From Bosea sp. 29B (GTDB lineage: Bacteria > Pseudomonadota > Alphaproteobacteria > Rhizobiales > Beijerinckiaceae), in assembly GCF_902506165.1 (NCBI RefSeq), contig NZ_LR733817.1, positions 5,113,625 to 5,177,624 on the forward strand: a DNA stretch of 64,000 bases, in the 5' to 3' direction. The notes below the pieces were generated by a model. The model had not been told where the DNA came from and searched no databases. It saw nothing but the letters and a program-made list of their open reading frames with translations. The translations under genes were made by a program, and so were the position numbers. Of this stretch, positions 56,080 through 64,000 are shown piece after piece (position 1 is the first letter of the stretch; each line of letters starts with the position of its first letter).

Positions 56080-57573
56080 ATGTCGCAGCGCCTGAAGCTT
56101 GAGGTCAAAGCCCTGAACGCCATTGCCGCGGGGGATCTGGTCATCCTCGTCTCGGACAGGCTGGCGCCGCCGAAAGTGGCCGAAGATTGGATCGGCGCGG
56201 GTGCCCATGCCCTGATCGCGCGTGCCGCTGCCGCGGAACGCTTCAAAGGCAAGGCGCTGTCGGGGCTGACGCTGCTCGCGCCGGAAGATGCAGGCTATGA
56301 GCGTCTGATCCTGGTCGGGACCGGGCCGGAATCGGAGCGCGATAAGCTCGATTTCGCCGCGCTCGGCGGCGCCATCGCCGGCCGCCTCGGCCATGGCCGC
56401 AGCGCCGACATCATCGCCGCGCTGCTCGAGGGCGAACTCGCTGCCTCCGAGATCGCCGAGATCGGGCTCGGCCTTCGCCTCAGAAGCTATGCGTTCGACC
56501 GCTACAAGACCAAGAGTCGCGACAAGGACCAGTCCGAGCCGAAAACCGTGACGATCCGCGCGCAGGACCCCGCCGCGGTCAAGAAGGCGCTGAAGGCGCG
56601 CGAGGCCATCGCCGGCGGCGTCGAGCTCGCTCGCGATCTCGTGAACGAGCCGCCGAACGTGCTTTTCCCCGAGGAGTTCGCCGAACGCGCAGGCAAGCTC
56701 GACAAGCTCGGCGTCGAGGTCGAGATTCTCGACGAGAAGGAATTGAAGAAGATCGGCATGCGGGCGCTGCTCGGTGTCGGCCAGGGCTCGCATCGCGAGA
56801 GCCGCGTCGTGGTGATGCGCTGGAACGGCGGCGCCAAGGGCGACAAGCCGGTTGCCTTCGTCGGCAAGGGCGTGACCTTCGACACCGGCGGCATCTCGAT
56901 CAAGCCGGCCGGCGGCATGGAGGACATGAAGGGCGACATGGCCGGCGCCGCCTGCGTCACCGGGTTGATGCAGGCGCTCAGCCAGCGCAAGGCCAAGGTC
57001 AACGCCGTCGGCGTGATCGGCCTGGTCGAAAACATGCCGGACGGCAAGGCTCAGCGGCCTGGCGACATCGTCACCTCGCTCTCCGGGCAGACGATCGAGA
57101 TCATCAACACCGACGCCGAGGGTCGGCTCGTCCTGGCCGACGTGCTCTGGTACACGCAGGAGCGTTTCAAGCCGGTCTTCATGGTCAATCTGGCGACATT
57201 GACCGGCGCGATCCTGGTCGCGTTGGCGCAGGAAAACGCCGGCCTGTTCTCCAATAATGACGAATTGTCGGAGCGGCTCTTCGCCGCCGGCAAGGCGACC
57301 GGCGAAACCGTCTGGCGCATGCCGCTCTCGGCGGCTTACGACAAGATGATCGATTCCAAGTTCGCCGACATGAAGAACTCGGCCGGCCGCCATGGTGGTT
57401 CGATCACGGCGGCGCAGTTCCTGCAGCGCCATGTCAATGACACGCCCTGGGCGCATCTCGACATCGCCGGCACCGGCATGGGCTCGCCGAACAGCGAGAC
57501 CAACCGGTCCTGGGGCTCGGGCTGGGGCGTGCGCCTGCTCGACCGGCTGGTGGCGGATCACTACGAAAGCTGA
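56080..57573 (+). CDS. pepA: Cytosol aminopeptidase (leucyl aminopeptidase)
   Basis: This 497-residue M17 enzyme removes N-terminal residues from peptides and in E. coli also binds DNA. Active-site elements are K263 and D268 in [11 protein letters not shown], and the signature [12 protein letters not shown] (344-355), followed by the C-terminal helix-rich end. The ATG at 56080 ([12 protein letters not shown]) matches the family; a longer frame begins in the promoter region. Its stop lies in the stem of a small hairpin. Confidence 0.95.
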   Translation: MSQRLKLEVKALNAIAAGDLVILVSDRLAPPKVAEDWIGAGAHALIARAAAAERFKGKALSGLTLLAPEDAGYERLILVGTGPESERDKLDFAALGGAIAGRLGHGRSADIIAALLEGELAASEIAEIGLGLRLRSYAFDRYKTKSRDKDQSEPKTVTIRAQDPAAVKKALKAREAIAGGVELARDLVNEPPNVLFPEEFAERAGKLDKLGVEVEILDEKELKKIGMRALLGVGQGSHRESRVVVMRWNGGAKGDKPVAFVGKGVTFDTGGISIKPAGGMEDMKGDMAGAACVTGLMQALSQRKAKVNAVGVIGLVENMPDGKAQRPGDIVTSLSGQTIEIINTDAEGRLVLADVLWYTQERFKPVFMVNLATLTGAILVALAQENAGLFSNNDELSERLFAAGKATGETVWRMPLSAAYDKMIDSKFADMKNSAGRHGGSITAAQFLQRHVNDTPWAHLDIAGTGMGSPNSETNRSWGSGWGVRLLDRLVADHYES

Positions 57574-57594
57574 TTCGGCTCATCAGCCGAATCA
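57571..57594. repeat. Small palindrome overlapping the pepA stop
   Basis: TGATTCGGCT (57571-57580), CATC, AGCCGAATCA (57585-57594) forms a perfect 10-bp stem that includes the pepA stop codon. No T-tract follows, so termination is doubtful. holC begins 26 bp later and is probably co-transcribed. Confidence 0.45.
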
Positions 57595-57620
57595 TACAAG
57601 GCATTGAACTGGCTTACCTT

Positions 57621-58073
57621 ATGGCCGAGGTCCTGTTCTATCATCTGCAGGGACGCCCGCTCGAGCAGGTCCTTCCGACCCTGCTCGAGCGTTCGCTCGC
57701 CCGTGGCTGGAAGGCCGTCGTCGAATTGTCGAGCCGCGAGCGCCTTGCCGGGCTCGACGACCGGCTCTGGACCTATGCGGACGAATCCTTCCTGCCGCAT
57801 GCGACGGCCGCCGAGCCGGACGCCGCCGCGAACCCGATCGTGCTCACCGCGAACTCCGACAATCCGAACGGCGCGCAGGTGCGCTTCTGCGTTGACGGTG
57901 TCCGCATTCCCGACGCATTGGATGCTTACGAGCGCGTCATCCTGATGTTCGATGGCGACGACCCCGATGCGCTCGCCTCGGCGCGTGAAGATTGGAAAAA
58001 GCTGCGGACGCTCGGCATCGCCGCCACTTATTGGCAGCAGGACGAGACCGGCCGCTGGGAGAAGAAAGCGTGA
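57621..58073 (+). CDS. holC: DNA polymerase III subunit chi
   Basis: This is 150 residues. It matches the HolC fold: EVLFYHLQGRPLEQVLPTLLERSL, the DRLWTYADESFLPHA motif, NPIVLTANSDNPNGAQVRFC, and the C-terminal YERVILMFDGDDP with WKKLRTLGIAATYWQQD. Chi links the clamp loader to SSB. It follows pepA, as in many proteobacteria. The following lipoprotein gene begins at an overlapping GTG. Confidence 0.93.
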   Translation: MAEVLFYHLQGRPLEQVLPTLLERSLARGWKAVVELSSRERLAGLDDRLWTYADESFLPHATAAEPDAAANPIVLTANSDNPNGAQVRFCVDGVRIPDALDAYERVILMFDGDDPDALASAREDWKKLRTLGIAATYWQQDETGRWEKKA

Positions 58074-58480
58074 AAGTTCCTGTTGCCCTGGCCTTGGCGG
58101 CTGCGCTCGCCGGCTGTTCCGTCGACATGGGCGGGTTTTCCTTCGTTTCCGACGAGCGCGGCACCCGCAGCAGCAGCGCCTCTGCCCGGGTCTCGACGCA
58201 GGAGGCGATGCTGACGCCGGAGGGCGAATGCAGCGCCGACGTCTCGCTCGATCCATCGACGCGCCCGCTGCCGAAGGAGATCGCGGTCGGCATCACCGAA
58301 TGCGAGCTCGTCAGGCTGAAGAACAAGCGGCCGACCGACGTCCTGATCGGCGACAATGGCCGGGGCCAGCGCGAGGTTCAGGTGCTCTATTCCGAGCCGG
58401 CCAATCGCGAGATCTACATGTTCACCGACAACCGTCTGAGCCGGATCGTCAAGCCGGGCCAGCCCGAGCAGCAGGGCTGA
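58070..58480 (+). CDS. Small lipoprotein of unknown function
   Basis: This is 136 residues from a GTG overlapping the holC stop. The N-terminus VKVPVALALAAALAGC is a lipoprotein signal with lipobox LAGC (13-16), so the mature protein is anchored by C16. The mature part is polar, with two Cys residues (GECSADV and TECELVRL) that could form a disulphide, and a final HhH-free beta-rich region (VQVLYSEPANREIYMFTD). No family was recognised. Its last 23 bases recur at 59115-59137. Confidence 0.7.
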   Translation: MKVPVALALAAALAGCSVDMGGFSFVSDERGTRSSSASARVSTQEAMLTPEGECSADVSLDPSTRPLPKEIAVGITECELVRLKNKRPTDVLIGDNGRGQREVQVLYSEPANREIYMFTDNRLSRIVKPGQPEQQG

Positions 58481-58562
58481 CGCTCGCCAGCTTGTGAACG
58501 CCCGGTTCGTCCGGGCTCCGCTAAGCGATCTGATCTGCTGCATGCGCAAGGATGGATCGCCA

Positions 58563-59033
58563 ATGCTCGTATCGCTCGCCCGCTGGAGCCGCATCGTCCT
58601 CATGGCGCTTGCGGTCGCATTCGTCACGCCAGCCGCCGCCCAGCCGGCTGCAACTGCGGATGCGGCGGCGAACAAGGCGCTCGTGCTGGGGTTCTGGCGC
58701 AACGTCTTCGACGCGCAGGACTGGGCCAAGGCCAAGGACTACCTGTCCGAGGACTATATCCAGCACAATCCCAATGTCGCGAGCGGACTGAAGGGGTTCA
58801 CCGACTATTTTTCGAAGCTGTGGCCGGCTCCGAAGCCGGCTGGGAGCGTGGTCGAGACGCAGTTCGCCGCCGTTGTGGCTGAAGGTGATCTCGTCCAGCT
58901 GATGATGCGCCGCCCGCGCCCCGAACCGGCCGACGCGACCAAGACCTATGACAGCTATTGGTTCGACCTCTTCCGCGTCAAAGACGGCAAGATCGTCGAG
59001 CATTGGGATTCGGCGCTGAAGCCCGCCAAGTGA
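58563..59033 (+). CDS. Exported SnoaL-like (NTF2-fold) protein
   Basis: This is 156 residues. A signal peptide (MLVSLARWSRIVLMALAVAFVTPAAAQ) precedes a SnoaL-like domain: NKALVLGFWRNVFDAQDWAKA, YLSEDYIQHNPNVASGLKG, and YWFDLFRVKDGKIVEHWDSAL. This fold includes polyketide cyclases, but periplasmic single-domain members have unknown substrates. I use ATG 58563, which has an AAGGA ribosome binding site. Confidence 0.75.
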   Translation: MLVSLARWSRIVLMALAVAFVTPAAAQPAATADAAANKALVLGFWRNVFDAQDWAKAKDYLSEDYIQHNPNVASGLKGFTDYFSKLWPAPKPAGSVVETQFAAVVAEGDLVQLMMRRPRPEPADATKTYDSYWFDLFRVKDGKIVEHWDSALKPAK

Positions 59034-59250
59034 CCGATTGACGAAGCTGGAGAGCACTCAGGCGCCGCCAACTTATCGCTCAACATCTCTTCGGCCGCGG
59101 CGAGCGCGTCGGTGAGCCCGAGCAGCAGGGCTGACGCGCGTTCATCGCGCGAGGAATCCGCCTCTGATGCAACCAAGGCAACCGTTCGATCAATTGGCTC
59201 GTTGATGAGGTGATCGGAGCGGGCGATCGCGCAGAGACGGGAGTGTCGAG
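59034..59250 (-). pseudogene. Probable remnant of an ABC-F gene 3' end plus duplicated lipoprotein tail
   Basis: The minus strand around 59070-59150 encodes ASALLLGLTDALAAAEE. This aligns with KALLLSRQRRELTEALAAAEE at the end of the intact ABC-F gene at 59741, with a short gap. Most base differences fall at third codon positions, which suggests an old paralogous copy rather than recent DNA duplication. The plus strand of the same segment carries an exact 23-nt copy (59115-59137) of the lipoprotein gene end (58461-58483). No intact gene is present. Confidence 0.4.
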
Positions 59251-59733
59251 ATGCAGCTTCAACGGCAGAGGCGGGTGGTATTCGGTGGCCTTGGGCTTTT
59301 GGGCGCTGCGCTCATGGCCTTGCCCGCAACGGCTCAGGTTGTCGATTTCCGCTCCTCCGACCGCGAGATGAACCGCGCGATCGAGCAGGCACGCAAGACG
59401 CTGCCGGATTTTGTCGCGCTCTATCGCAGCGGCAAGGGCGAGCGTCATGCCGTGAAGGTCGCGATCCCCTATGACCGAGGGCGCGAACATATCTGGATGA
59501 ACCTGACGGCCGTCGAAGGCGACGTCTTCGTCGGCAAGATCGCGAACGATCCCGTCCATCTCGACAAGCTGAACCGCGGTGACAGTTATCGGGTCGGCAG
59601 CGCGATGGTCAGCGACTGGAACTATATGTCGGGCGGCCAGATGTACGGCAGCTACACTACCCGGGTCGCGATCAAGAAGCTCACCCCGACGCAGGTCAGG
59701 GAACTCGGCCTCAAGCTCGCGCCGCTGCCCTGA
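59251..59733 (+). CDS. Exported DUF2314-family protein
   Basis: This is 160 residues. A signal peptide (RRVVFGGLGLLGAALMALPATAQ) precedes a domain matching YegJ/DUF2314: DREMNRAIEQARKTLPDF, AIPYDRGREHIWMNLTAVEG and DSYRVGSAMVSDWNYMSGGQ, which appears in two blocks. The function of DUF2314 is unknown. It converges on the ABC-F gene; a 7-bp stem (59732-59738/59746-59752) covers both stop codons. Confidence 0.78.
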   Translation: MQLQRQRRVVFGGLGLLGAALMALPATAQVVDFRSSDREMNRAIEQARKTLPDFVALYRSGKGERHAVKVAIPYDRGREHIWMNLTAVEGDVFVGKIANDPVHLDKLNRGDSYRVGSAMVSDWNYMSGGQMYGSYTTRVAIKKLTPTQVRELGLKLAPLP

Positions 59734-59740
59734 GAGCGCC

Positions 59741-61606
59741 TCACGCGCTCTCCAGCTCCTCGCTCAGCGTCAGCCATTCCTCTTCGGCTGCGGCCAGCGC
59801 CTCTGTCAGCTCGCGGCGCTGGCGCGACAGCAGCAGTGCCTTTTCCGGCTCGCGCGCAAAAGCGCCGTTGGCGAGCGCGCCGTCGACCTTTTCGATCAGC
59901 CCGGTCAGCTTGGCGATGCGCGCCTCGGCGAGGTTGAGCTTCTGCCTGAGCGGTCCCTGCGCCTGGCGCTTTGCCGCCGCGCCCTTGCGCTCCTCGGCCT
60001 TGCCTGCGGCTTCGGCATCGGACTTGCCGCGCTGGGCCGGCTTGTCGCGGCCGAGCACGAAGTCGCGATAATCGTCCATGTCGCCGTCGAAGCTCTTCAC
60101 CGTGCCGTCCCCGACCAACCAGAGCCGGTCGGCGCAGGCTTCGATCAGGAAGCGATCGTGGCTGACCAGGATCACGGCGCCGGGATAATCGTTGATCGCG
60201 TTGACGAGGGCGGTGCGGCTGTCGATGTCGAGATGGTTGGTCGGCTCGTCCAAGATGAGCAGATGCGGGCCGCCGAAGGTGGCGATGCCGAGCATCAGGC
60301 GCGCCTTCTCGCCGCCGGAGAGGTTCTTCACCGGCGTGTCGGCCTTGTTGGCGGGAAAGCCGATCTGCGCGGTGCGTGCCCGGACGCGCGCTTCCGGCGC
60401 ATCCGGCATCAGCTCGCGGATATGGCCGACCGGCGTGTCCTCCATCCGCAACTCGTCGAGCTGGTGCTGGGCGAAATAGGCCGTCTGCAGCTTCGAGGAG
60501 CGCCGCATCTCGCCCGAAAGCGGCGCTAGCCGCCCGCCGATCAGCTTGCAGAAGGTCGATTTGCCGTTGCCGTTGGAGCCGAGCAGCGCGATGCGGTCGT
60601 CCGGCGCAAGGCTCAGGTTGAGCCGCTGCAGCACCTTGCGCTCGCCATAGCCGGCGCTGGCGCTCTCCAGCACGATCATCGGCGGCGAGAGCGGTCGCTC
60701 GGGCGCGGGAAAATTGAACGGCTGGACGTCGCGATCCTGGACGACCGCGATCTCCTGCATCTTCTCCAGGCGCTTGACGCGCGACTGGGCCTGGCTGGCC
60801 TTCGAGGCCTTGGCCTTGAAGCGATCGACGAAGGATTGCAGGTGCTTGCGCTCGGCCTCCTGCTTCTCGCGTGCCTTGGCGAGATGCGCCTGCTTCTCGG
60901 CCCTTAGCTTCTCGAAGTCGCTGTAGCCGCCGCGGTAGATGGTGAGCTTGCCCTGATCGAGATGCAGGATGTGATCGACGCAGGTGTCGAGCAACTCGCG
61001 ATCGTGGCTGACGACCAGCACCGTATGCGGATAGCGCTCGAGATAGTCGTAGAGCCAGAGCGTGCCTTCGAGATCGAGATAATTGGTCGGCTCGTCGAGC
61101 AGCAGCAGGTCGGGCTCGGAGAACAGCACGGCGGCAAGCGCGACGCGCATGCGCCAGCCGCCGGAGAAATCGGAGCAGGGGCGCTGCTGCGCCTCCTCGT
61201 CGAAACCGAGCCCGTACAATACGGTCGCGGCCCGCGCCGGAGCGGAATGGGCGCCGATATCGGCGAGCCGCGTCTCGATCTCGGCGATCCGCATCGGGTC
61301 GGTCGCGCTCTGTGCTTCCTTCATCAGCGCCGCACGCTCGATGTCGGCAGCCAGCACGACCTCGATCAGCGTTTCGGGGCCGCCGGGGGCCTCCTGCGCT
61401 ACACCGCCGATGCGCATGCCCTTCGGCAGGGCGACGTTGCCGCCTTCCGGAGAAAGATCGCCGGTGACGATGCGGAACAGCGTCGTCTTGCCGGTGCCGT
61501 TGCGGCCGACGAGGCCGACGCGCGAGCCGGTGGGCAGGAAGGCGCTGGCATGGTCGAGCAGCAGGCGCTCGCCGAGGCGATAGGTGATGTCATTGAGGGT
61601 CAGCAT
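59741..61606 (-). CDS. ABC-F family ATP-binding protein (Uup/YheS-like)
   Basis: This is 621 residues without membrane spans. The first ATP-binding cassette has Walker A GRNGTGKT (34-41) and signature FSGGWRMR; the second has Walker A GSNGNGKST (about 336-344) and signature LSGGEKARL. An ABC-F linker rich in Lys and Glu (EKQAHLAKAREKQEAERK) lies between them, and a C-terminal coiled coil follows (about 530-621). ABC-F proteins act on the ribosome, in translation factor or antibiotic-protection roles. I use ATG 61606 (MLTLNDITYRLGERLLL); upstream codons are non-family. No resistance-type interdomain features can be told from sequence alone. Confidence 0.9.
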   Translation of the reverse strand: MLTLNDITYRLGERLLLDHASAFLPTGSRVGLVGRNGTGKTTLFRIVTGDLSPEGGNVALPKGMRIGGVAQEAPGGPETLIEVVLAADIERAALMKEAQSATDPMRIAEIETRLADIGAHSAPARAATVLYGLGFDEEAQQRPCSDFSGGWRMRVALAAVLFSEPDLLLLDEPTNYLDLEGTLWLYDYLERYPHTVLVVSHDRELLDTCVDHILHLDQGKLTIYRGGYSDFEKLRAEKQAHLAKAREKQEAERKHLQSFVDRFKAKASKASQAQSRVKRLEKMQEIAVVQDRDVQPFNFPAPERPLSPPMIVLESASAGYGERKVLQRLNLSLAPDDRIALLGSNGNGKSTFCKLIGGRLAPLSGEMRRSSKLQTAYFAQHQLDELRMEDTPVGHIRELMPDAPEARVRARTAQIGFPANKADTPVKNLSGGEKARLMLGIATFGGPHLLILDEPTNHLDIDSRTALVNAINDYPGAVILVSHDRFLIEACADRLWLVGDGTVKSFDGDMDDYRDFVLGRDKPAQRGKSDAEAAGKAEERKGAAAKRQAQGPLRQKLNLAEARIAKLTGLIEKVDGALANGAFAREPEKALLLSRQRRELTEALAAAEEEWLTLSEELESA

Positions 61607-61796
61607 GGCGAGCGGGGTGTAGCGCGCTTTCGACCCTGCTGGAAACGGCATGACGGCAGGAAATTGCCGGGGCGGTGCGCGACAGGCACATGCCCTGGGG
61701 GCATGGCCATGGTTTCTCCATGTTTCCGCCACGGCATGGCCGGGCGGCCTCGGCATGCAAAGGGCAGGGTAACGCACTGATTCGCAAAGAGGATCC

Positions 61797-61928
61797 ATGC
61801 AGTTTGGTTCTCTGGTCCGGCGTCCGCGCCGGGTGTCGCTCGCAGCCGCCAACATCGCGCTGCTCGCTCTCATCCTCGGCAGCGCCGCCGCGCTCGCCGC
61901 CTTCGCGCCGCTGCCCGGCGTCTTGTAA
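61797..61928 (+). CDS. Possible 43-residue membrane peptide
   Basis: This short frame opens with MQFGSLVRRPRRVSLAAA, then one hydrophobic stretch (about 19-37) and FAPLPGVL at the end. An AGAGG sequence lies just upstream of the ATG. The charge pattern (Arg-rich N-terminus, then a hydrophobic helix) suits a single-span membrane peptide or a signal-anchor. It sits in the 414-bp gap between the ABC-F gene and the chemoreceptor. No homologue was recognised, so it may be spurious. Confidence 0.4.
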   Translation: MQFGSLVRRPRRVSLAAANIALLALILGSAAALAAFAPLPGVL

Positions 61929-62020
61929 GCACGTTGCGGCGCATGAGGCGCTTCAAGCAACGTTAACTGCGCTCGTGTTGGCTGTTCTCGCACAGTCGAT
62001 GTCGGGCGGAGACCTGATTC

Positions 62021-64000
62021 GTGTTCAGTCTCAGGATCAGGCTTCCGGTCGCCATGCTCGCCTTGGCCCTGCTCGCCGCATTGGCGGTGGGCTCGTCCGC
62101 CTATCTCGCCGTCTCGAACTGGGCGCAGGGCGCTGTACGCGAGCGCATGCACGCGCTGGCCGAAAGCCATGTCCGCGCCATCGAGCGGCGCTGGTCGCAA
62201 TTGCGTGCCGAACTCGCCGTCCAGGCTCGCAGCGCCTTCACCGTCTCGGCGCTCGACGAGATCGGCAAATGGCTGGAGCTCGGCCCGCACGATTACCGCA
62301 GCATCCTCGGCTATTATCAGGGTGACGGTTCGCTCTCGCTGGCCGAGCGCGTCGCCCGCACCGGCCGCGAGCACCAGCACGGCTATTCCTGGCGGCATGT
62401 GCCGGTCCACGAGACTTATTCGGCGGCACTCAAGCAATTCAACTACGCCGATATCTACCTGGTCTCGCGCAAGGGCAGGGTGGTCTACAGCGTTACCAAG
62501 GGCCCAGAGTTCGGTCGCCTCCTGAGCGACGAGGATCTCGCCGGCACCGGCCTGGCAAAATCGGTGGCGCTGGCGCGCGGCAAGGCGGCAGGCGAGCAGG
62601 TGGTGCTCGACTTCGCACCCTATGACCCGGTCGGCGGCGATCCGCGCGCCTTTCTGGCGGCGCCCTTCTACGATGCCGAAGCCGGGACGGGCGAACAGGT
62701 CGGCACGATCGTCATCGCCGTCGACACACGCCTGATCGACGACGTCCTCGCCTTCAACCCGGCCGGTTCCGGGACCGAGCGGGTTTTCGTCATTGGCTCC
62801 GACGGCTTCATGCGCTCCAATCCGGCCGCCCGGCGCAATGGCGGCTCACCGCGCGAAACGCTCGATCGCAGTCGATTGGCCGGGCAGCCGGAGCATGCGC
62901 TCATCCGCATGACCAGCCATGACGGCCGCTCGCTTGTCGCCAGTGGGCAGGAGGTGGTCATTGGCGATCGGCGCTGGCTGCTCTGGCTGACCGAGCCGGA
63001 GGCGAACGCCTTCGCCGTGGTCGGCACGATCCGTAGCGCCGTCGTCTCTGCCGGTTTGCTGGTGCTGCTGCCCTTGTTCGGCATCGCGATCCTGCTCGGC
63101 TGGTCGGTGGCACGCCCGATTGCGCGGCTGTCCGACAGGCTGGCGGGCGTCGCCGCGGGGCGGACCGAGGAGGCAATTCCCGGAGCCGGACGCCGCGATG
63201 AGATCGGCGGCATCGCCAAGTCGATCGACATGATCCGCGAGACCTTGCGCGGCGAGGCGCAGCGACGGGAGGCCGAGCAGGGAACCCGCCTTGCCGACGC
63301 CGAGCAGCACCGCCGCACGCTGCTGGACGAGCTGGCGGGCGAGCTCGAGGAATCGGTCAGGACCGTCTCGGCCTCAGTCTCCGTCTCGGCGCAGACCCTG
63401 GACCAGACGGCGCGTCAGCTTGCGGAAGGCGCGCGCGAGACCCAGGCCGGCGCCGCCGATACCGACGGTGCGACCGGCAATGCCATCCGCAGTGTCAAGT
63501 CGATCGAGAGCGCGGCGCAGGATCTGCTCGGCGCAGTCGATGCGCTCGCCGCCGAGGTGCGCTCCTCGGATGCGACCGCCGGCCAGGCGCGCGAGCACGC
63601 GGATTCGGTCAGCCGTATCGTCGATGGCTTGTCCAACGGCGCGGCGCGGGTCTCGGAGGTGGTCGGGCTGATCTCGGCCATCGCCGGCCAGACGAATCTG
63701 CTTGCGCTCAACGCCACCATCGAGGCGGCCAGGGCCGGCGAGGCCGGCAAGGGCTTCGCCGTCGTCGCCAACGAGGTGAAATCGCTGGCGACACAGACTG
63801 CCAATGCGACGCAGGACATCGCCCGCCAGATCGAGGCGATGAACCAGGCGACCGTGGCGACAGTCGAGGGCATCACCGGCATTCGTGCGTTGGTGCAGGA
63901 GCTGAACGAGGCGACGCGCCGCACCAGCCAGACCATGCAGCGCCAGCACGAGGCAGCCCACGCCATCGCCGCCGACGTCCTCGCCGCGACCCAGGAGATC
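62021..64000 (+). CDS. Methyl-accepting chemotaxis protein (3' end outside window)
   Basis: The first 660 codons are visible from a GTG at 62021, which directly follows an in-frame stop two codons upstream and has a GGCGGAGA ribosome binding region. An ATG at 62054 is the alternative. A first transmembrane helix (about 8-30) is followed by a periplasmic double-Cache-like sensor (about 35-340). A second helix follows (about 341-367), then HAMP ([20 protein letters not shown]) and the signalling domain with the hairpin tip [20 protein letters not shown] and [18 protein letters not shown]. Ligand unknown. It signals to the CheA/CheW array at the membrane. Confidence 0.93.
   Translation, partial: MFSLRIRLPVAMLALALLAALAVGSSAYLAVSNWAQGAVRERMHALAESHVRAIERRWSQLRAELAVQARSAFTVSALDEIGKWLELGPHDYRSILGYYQGDGSLSLAERVARTGREHQHGYSWRHVPVHETYSAALKQFNYADIYLVSRKGRVVYSVTKGPEFGRLLSDEDLAGTGLAKSVALARGKAAGEQVVLDFAPYDPVGGDPRAFLAAPFYDAEAGTGEQVGTIVIAVDTRLIDDVLAFNPAGSGTERVFVIGSDGFMRSNPAARRNGGSPRETLDRSRLAGQPEHALIRMTSHDGRSLVASGQEVVIGDRRWLLWLTEPEANAFAVVGTIRSAVVSAGLLVLLPLFGIAILLGWSVARPIARLSDRLAGVAAGRTEEAIPGAGRRDEIGGIAKSIDMIRETLRGEAQRREAEQGTRLADAEQHRRTLLDELAGELEESVRTVSASVSVSAQTLDQTARQLAEGARETQAGAADTDGATGNAIRSVKSIESAAQDLLGAVDALAAEVRSSDATAGQAREHADSVSRIVDGLSNGAARVSEVVGLISAIAGQTNLLALNATIEAARAGEAGKGFAVVANEVKSLATQTANATQDIARQIEAMNQATVATVEGITGIRALVQELNEATRRTSQTMQRQHEAAHAIAADVLAATQEI

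Noticed and set aside
61607..62437. Upstream extension of the ABC-F gene to a start at 62437
   Set aside because: The added residues show no ABC features and run antisense through the chemoreceptor start. The family start MLTLNDITYRLGE is at 61606.

Overview
The window is GC-rich chromosomal DNA of an alphaproteobacterium, most like a Hyphomicrobiales (Rhizobiales) member such as Bosea or a relative. This rests on the gene orders tRNA-Val/tRNA-Asp/nuoA-N/birA/rnj/mce, fabD-fabG-acpP-fabF-mltG-yicC-gmk and rpsF-rpsR-DUF2232-rplI-dnaB-alr-radA-cvpA-purF, and on Rhizobiales-style intergenic palindromes. It is a core-genome segment with little accessory DNA. There is no CRISPR array, prophage, transposase, toxin-antitoxin pair or obvious defence locus.

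Layout. 1-1,000: the 3' end of a serine hydrolase, tRNA-Val (minus) and tRNA-Asp (plus). 1,230-1,841: an exported M15-like peptidase on the minus strand. 2,236-18,126: a complete 14-gene proton-pumping NADH:quinone oxidoreductase (complex I) operon. It carries two non-nuo passengers, a GFA-family zinc protein between nuoC and nuoD and a 79-aa membrane protein between nuoH and nuoI. NuoE has a long C-terminal extension and NuoL a histidine-rich loop. 18,135-21,839: birA, rnj, mce, ridA and a DUF1467 gene. 22,235-25,082: a secreted and a cytosolic cyclophilin around a secreted protein of unknown role, then queA.

25,083-30,000: a purine nucleoside permease-like protein (minus), then a YfgM-like membrane protein, der and a Nudix hydrolase (plus), and an SDR (minus). 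29,987-39,117: a minus-strand housekeeping block (rpsF, rpsR, DUF2232, rplI // dnaB, alr, radA, cvpA, purF), with terminators after rpsR and rplI. 39,463-44,742: the type II fatty-acid synthesis cluster fabD-fabG-acpP-fabF plus mltG. 44,771-47,495: a divergent MFS transporter / MocR-type regulator pair that separates mltG from yicC-gmk. 49,140-55,902: the minus-strand envelope block lptF-lptG-lptD-pdxA-rsmA, in which no surA lies between lptD and pdxA. 56,080-59,733: pepA, holC and three small exported proteins. 59,741-64,000: an ABC-F ATPase (minus), a 43-codon ORF and the first 660 codons of a chemoreceptor.

How the genes work together: NADH oxidation and proton pumping dominate the left quarter. 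The middle holds replication, translation, nucleotide and fatty-acid functions. The right third is envelope assembly (Lpt bridge, MltG), nucleotide and cofactor synthesis and peptide turnover. The most unusual features are in the details: extra genes and domains in the nuo operon, inverted-pair palindromic repeats including one inside that operon, a possible decayed copy of an ABC-F gene end at about 59.1 kb, and the missing surA. I did not find a convincing wholly new multi-gene system.
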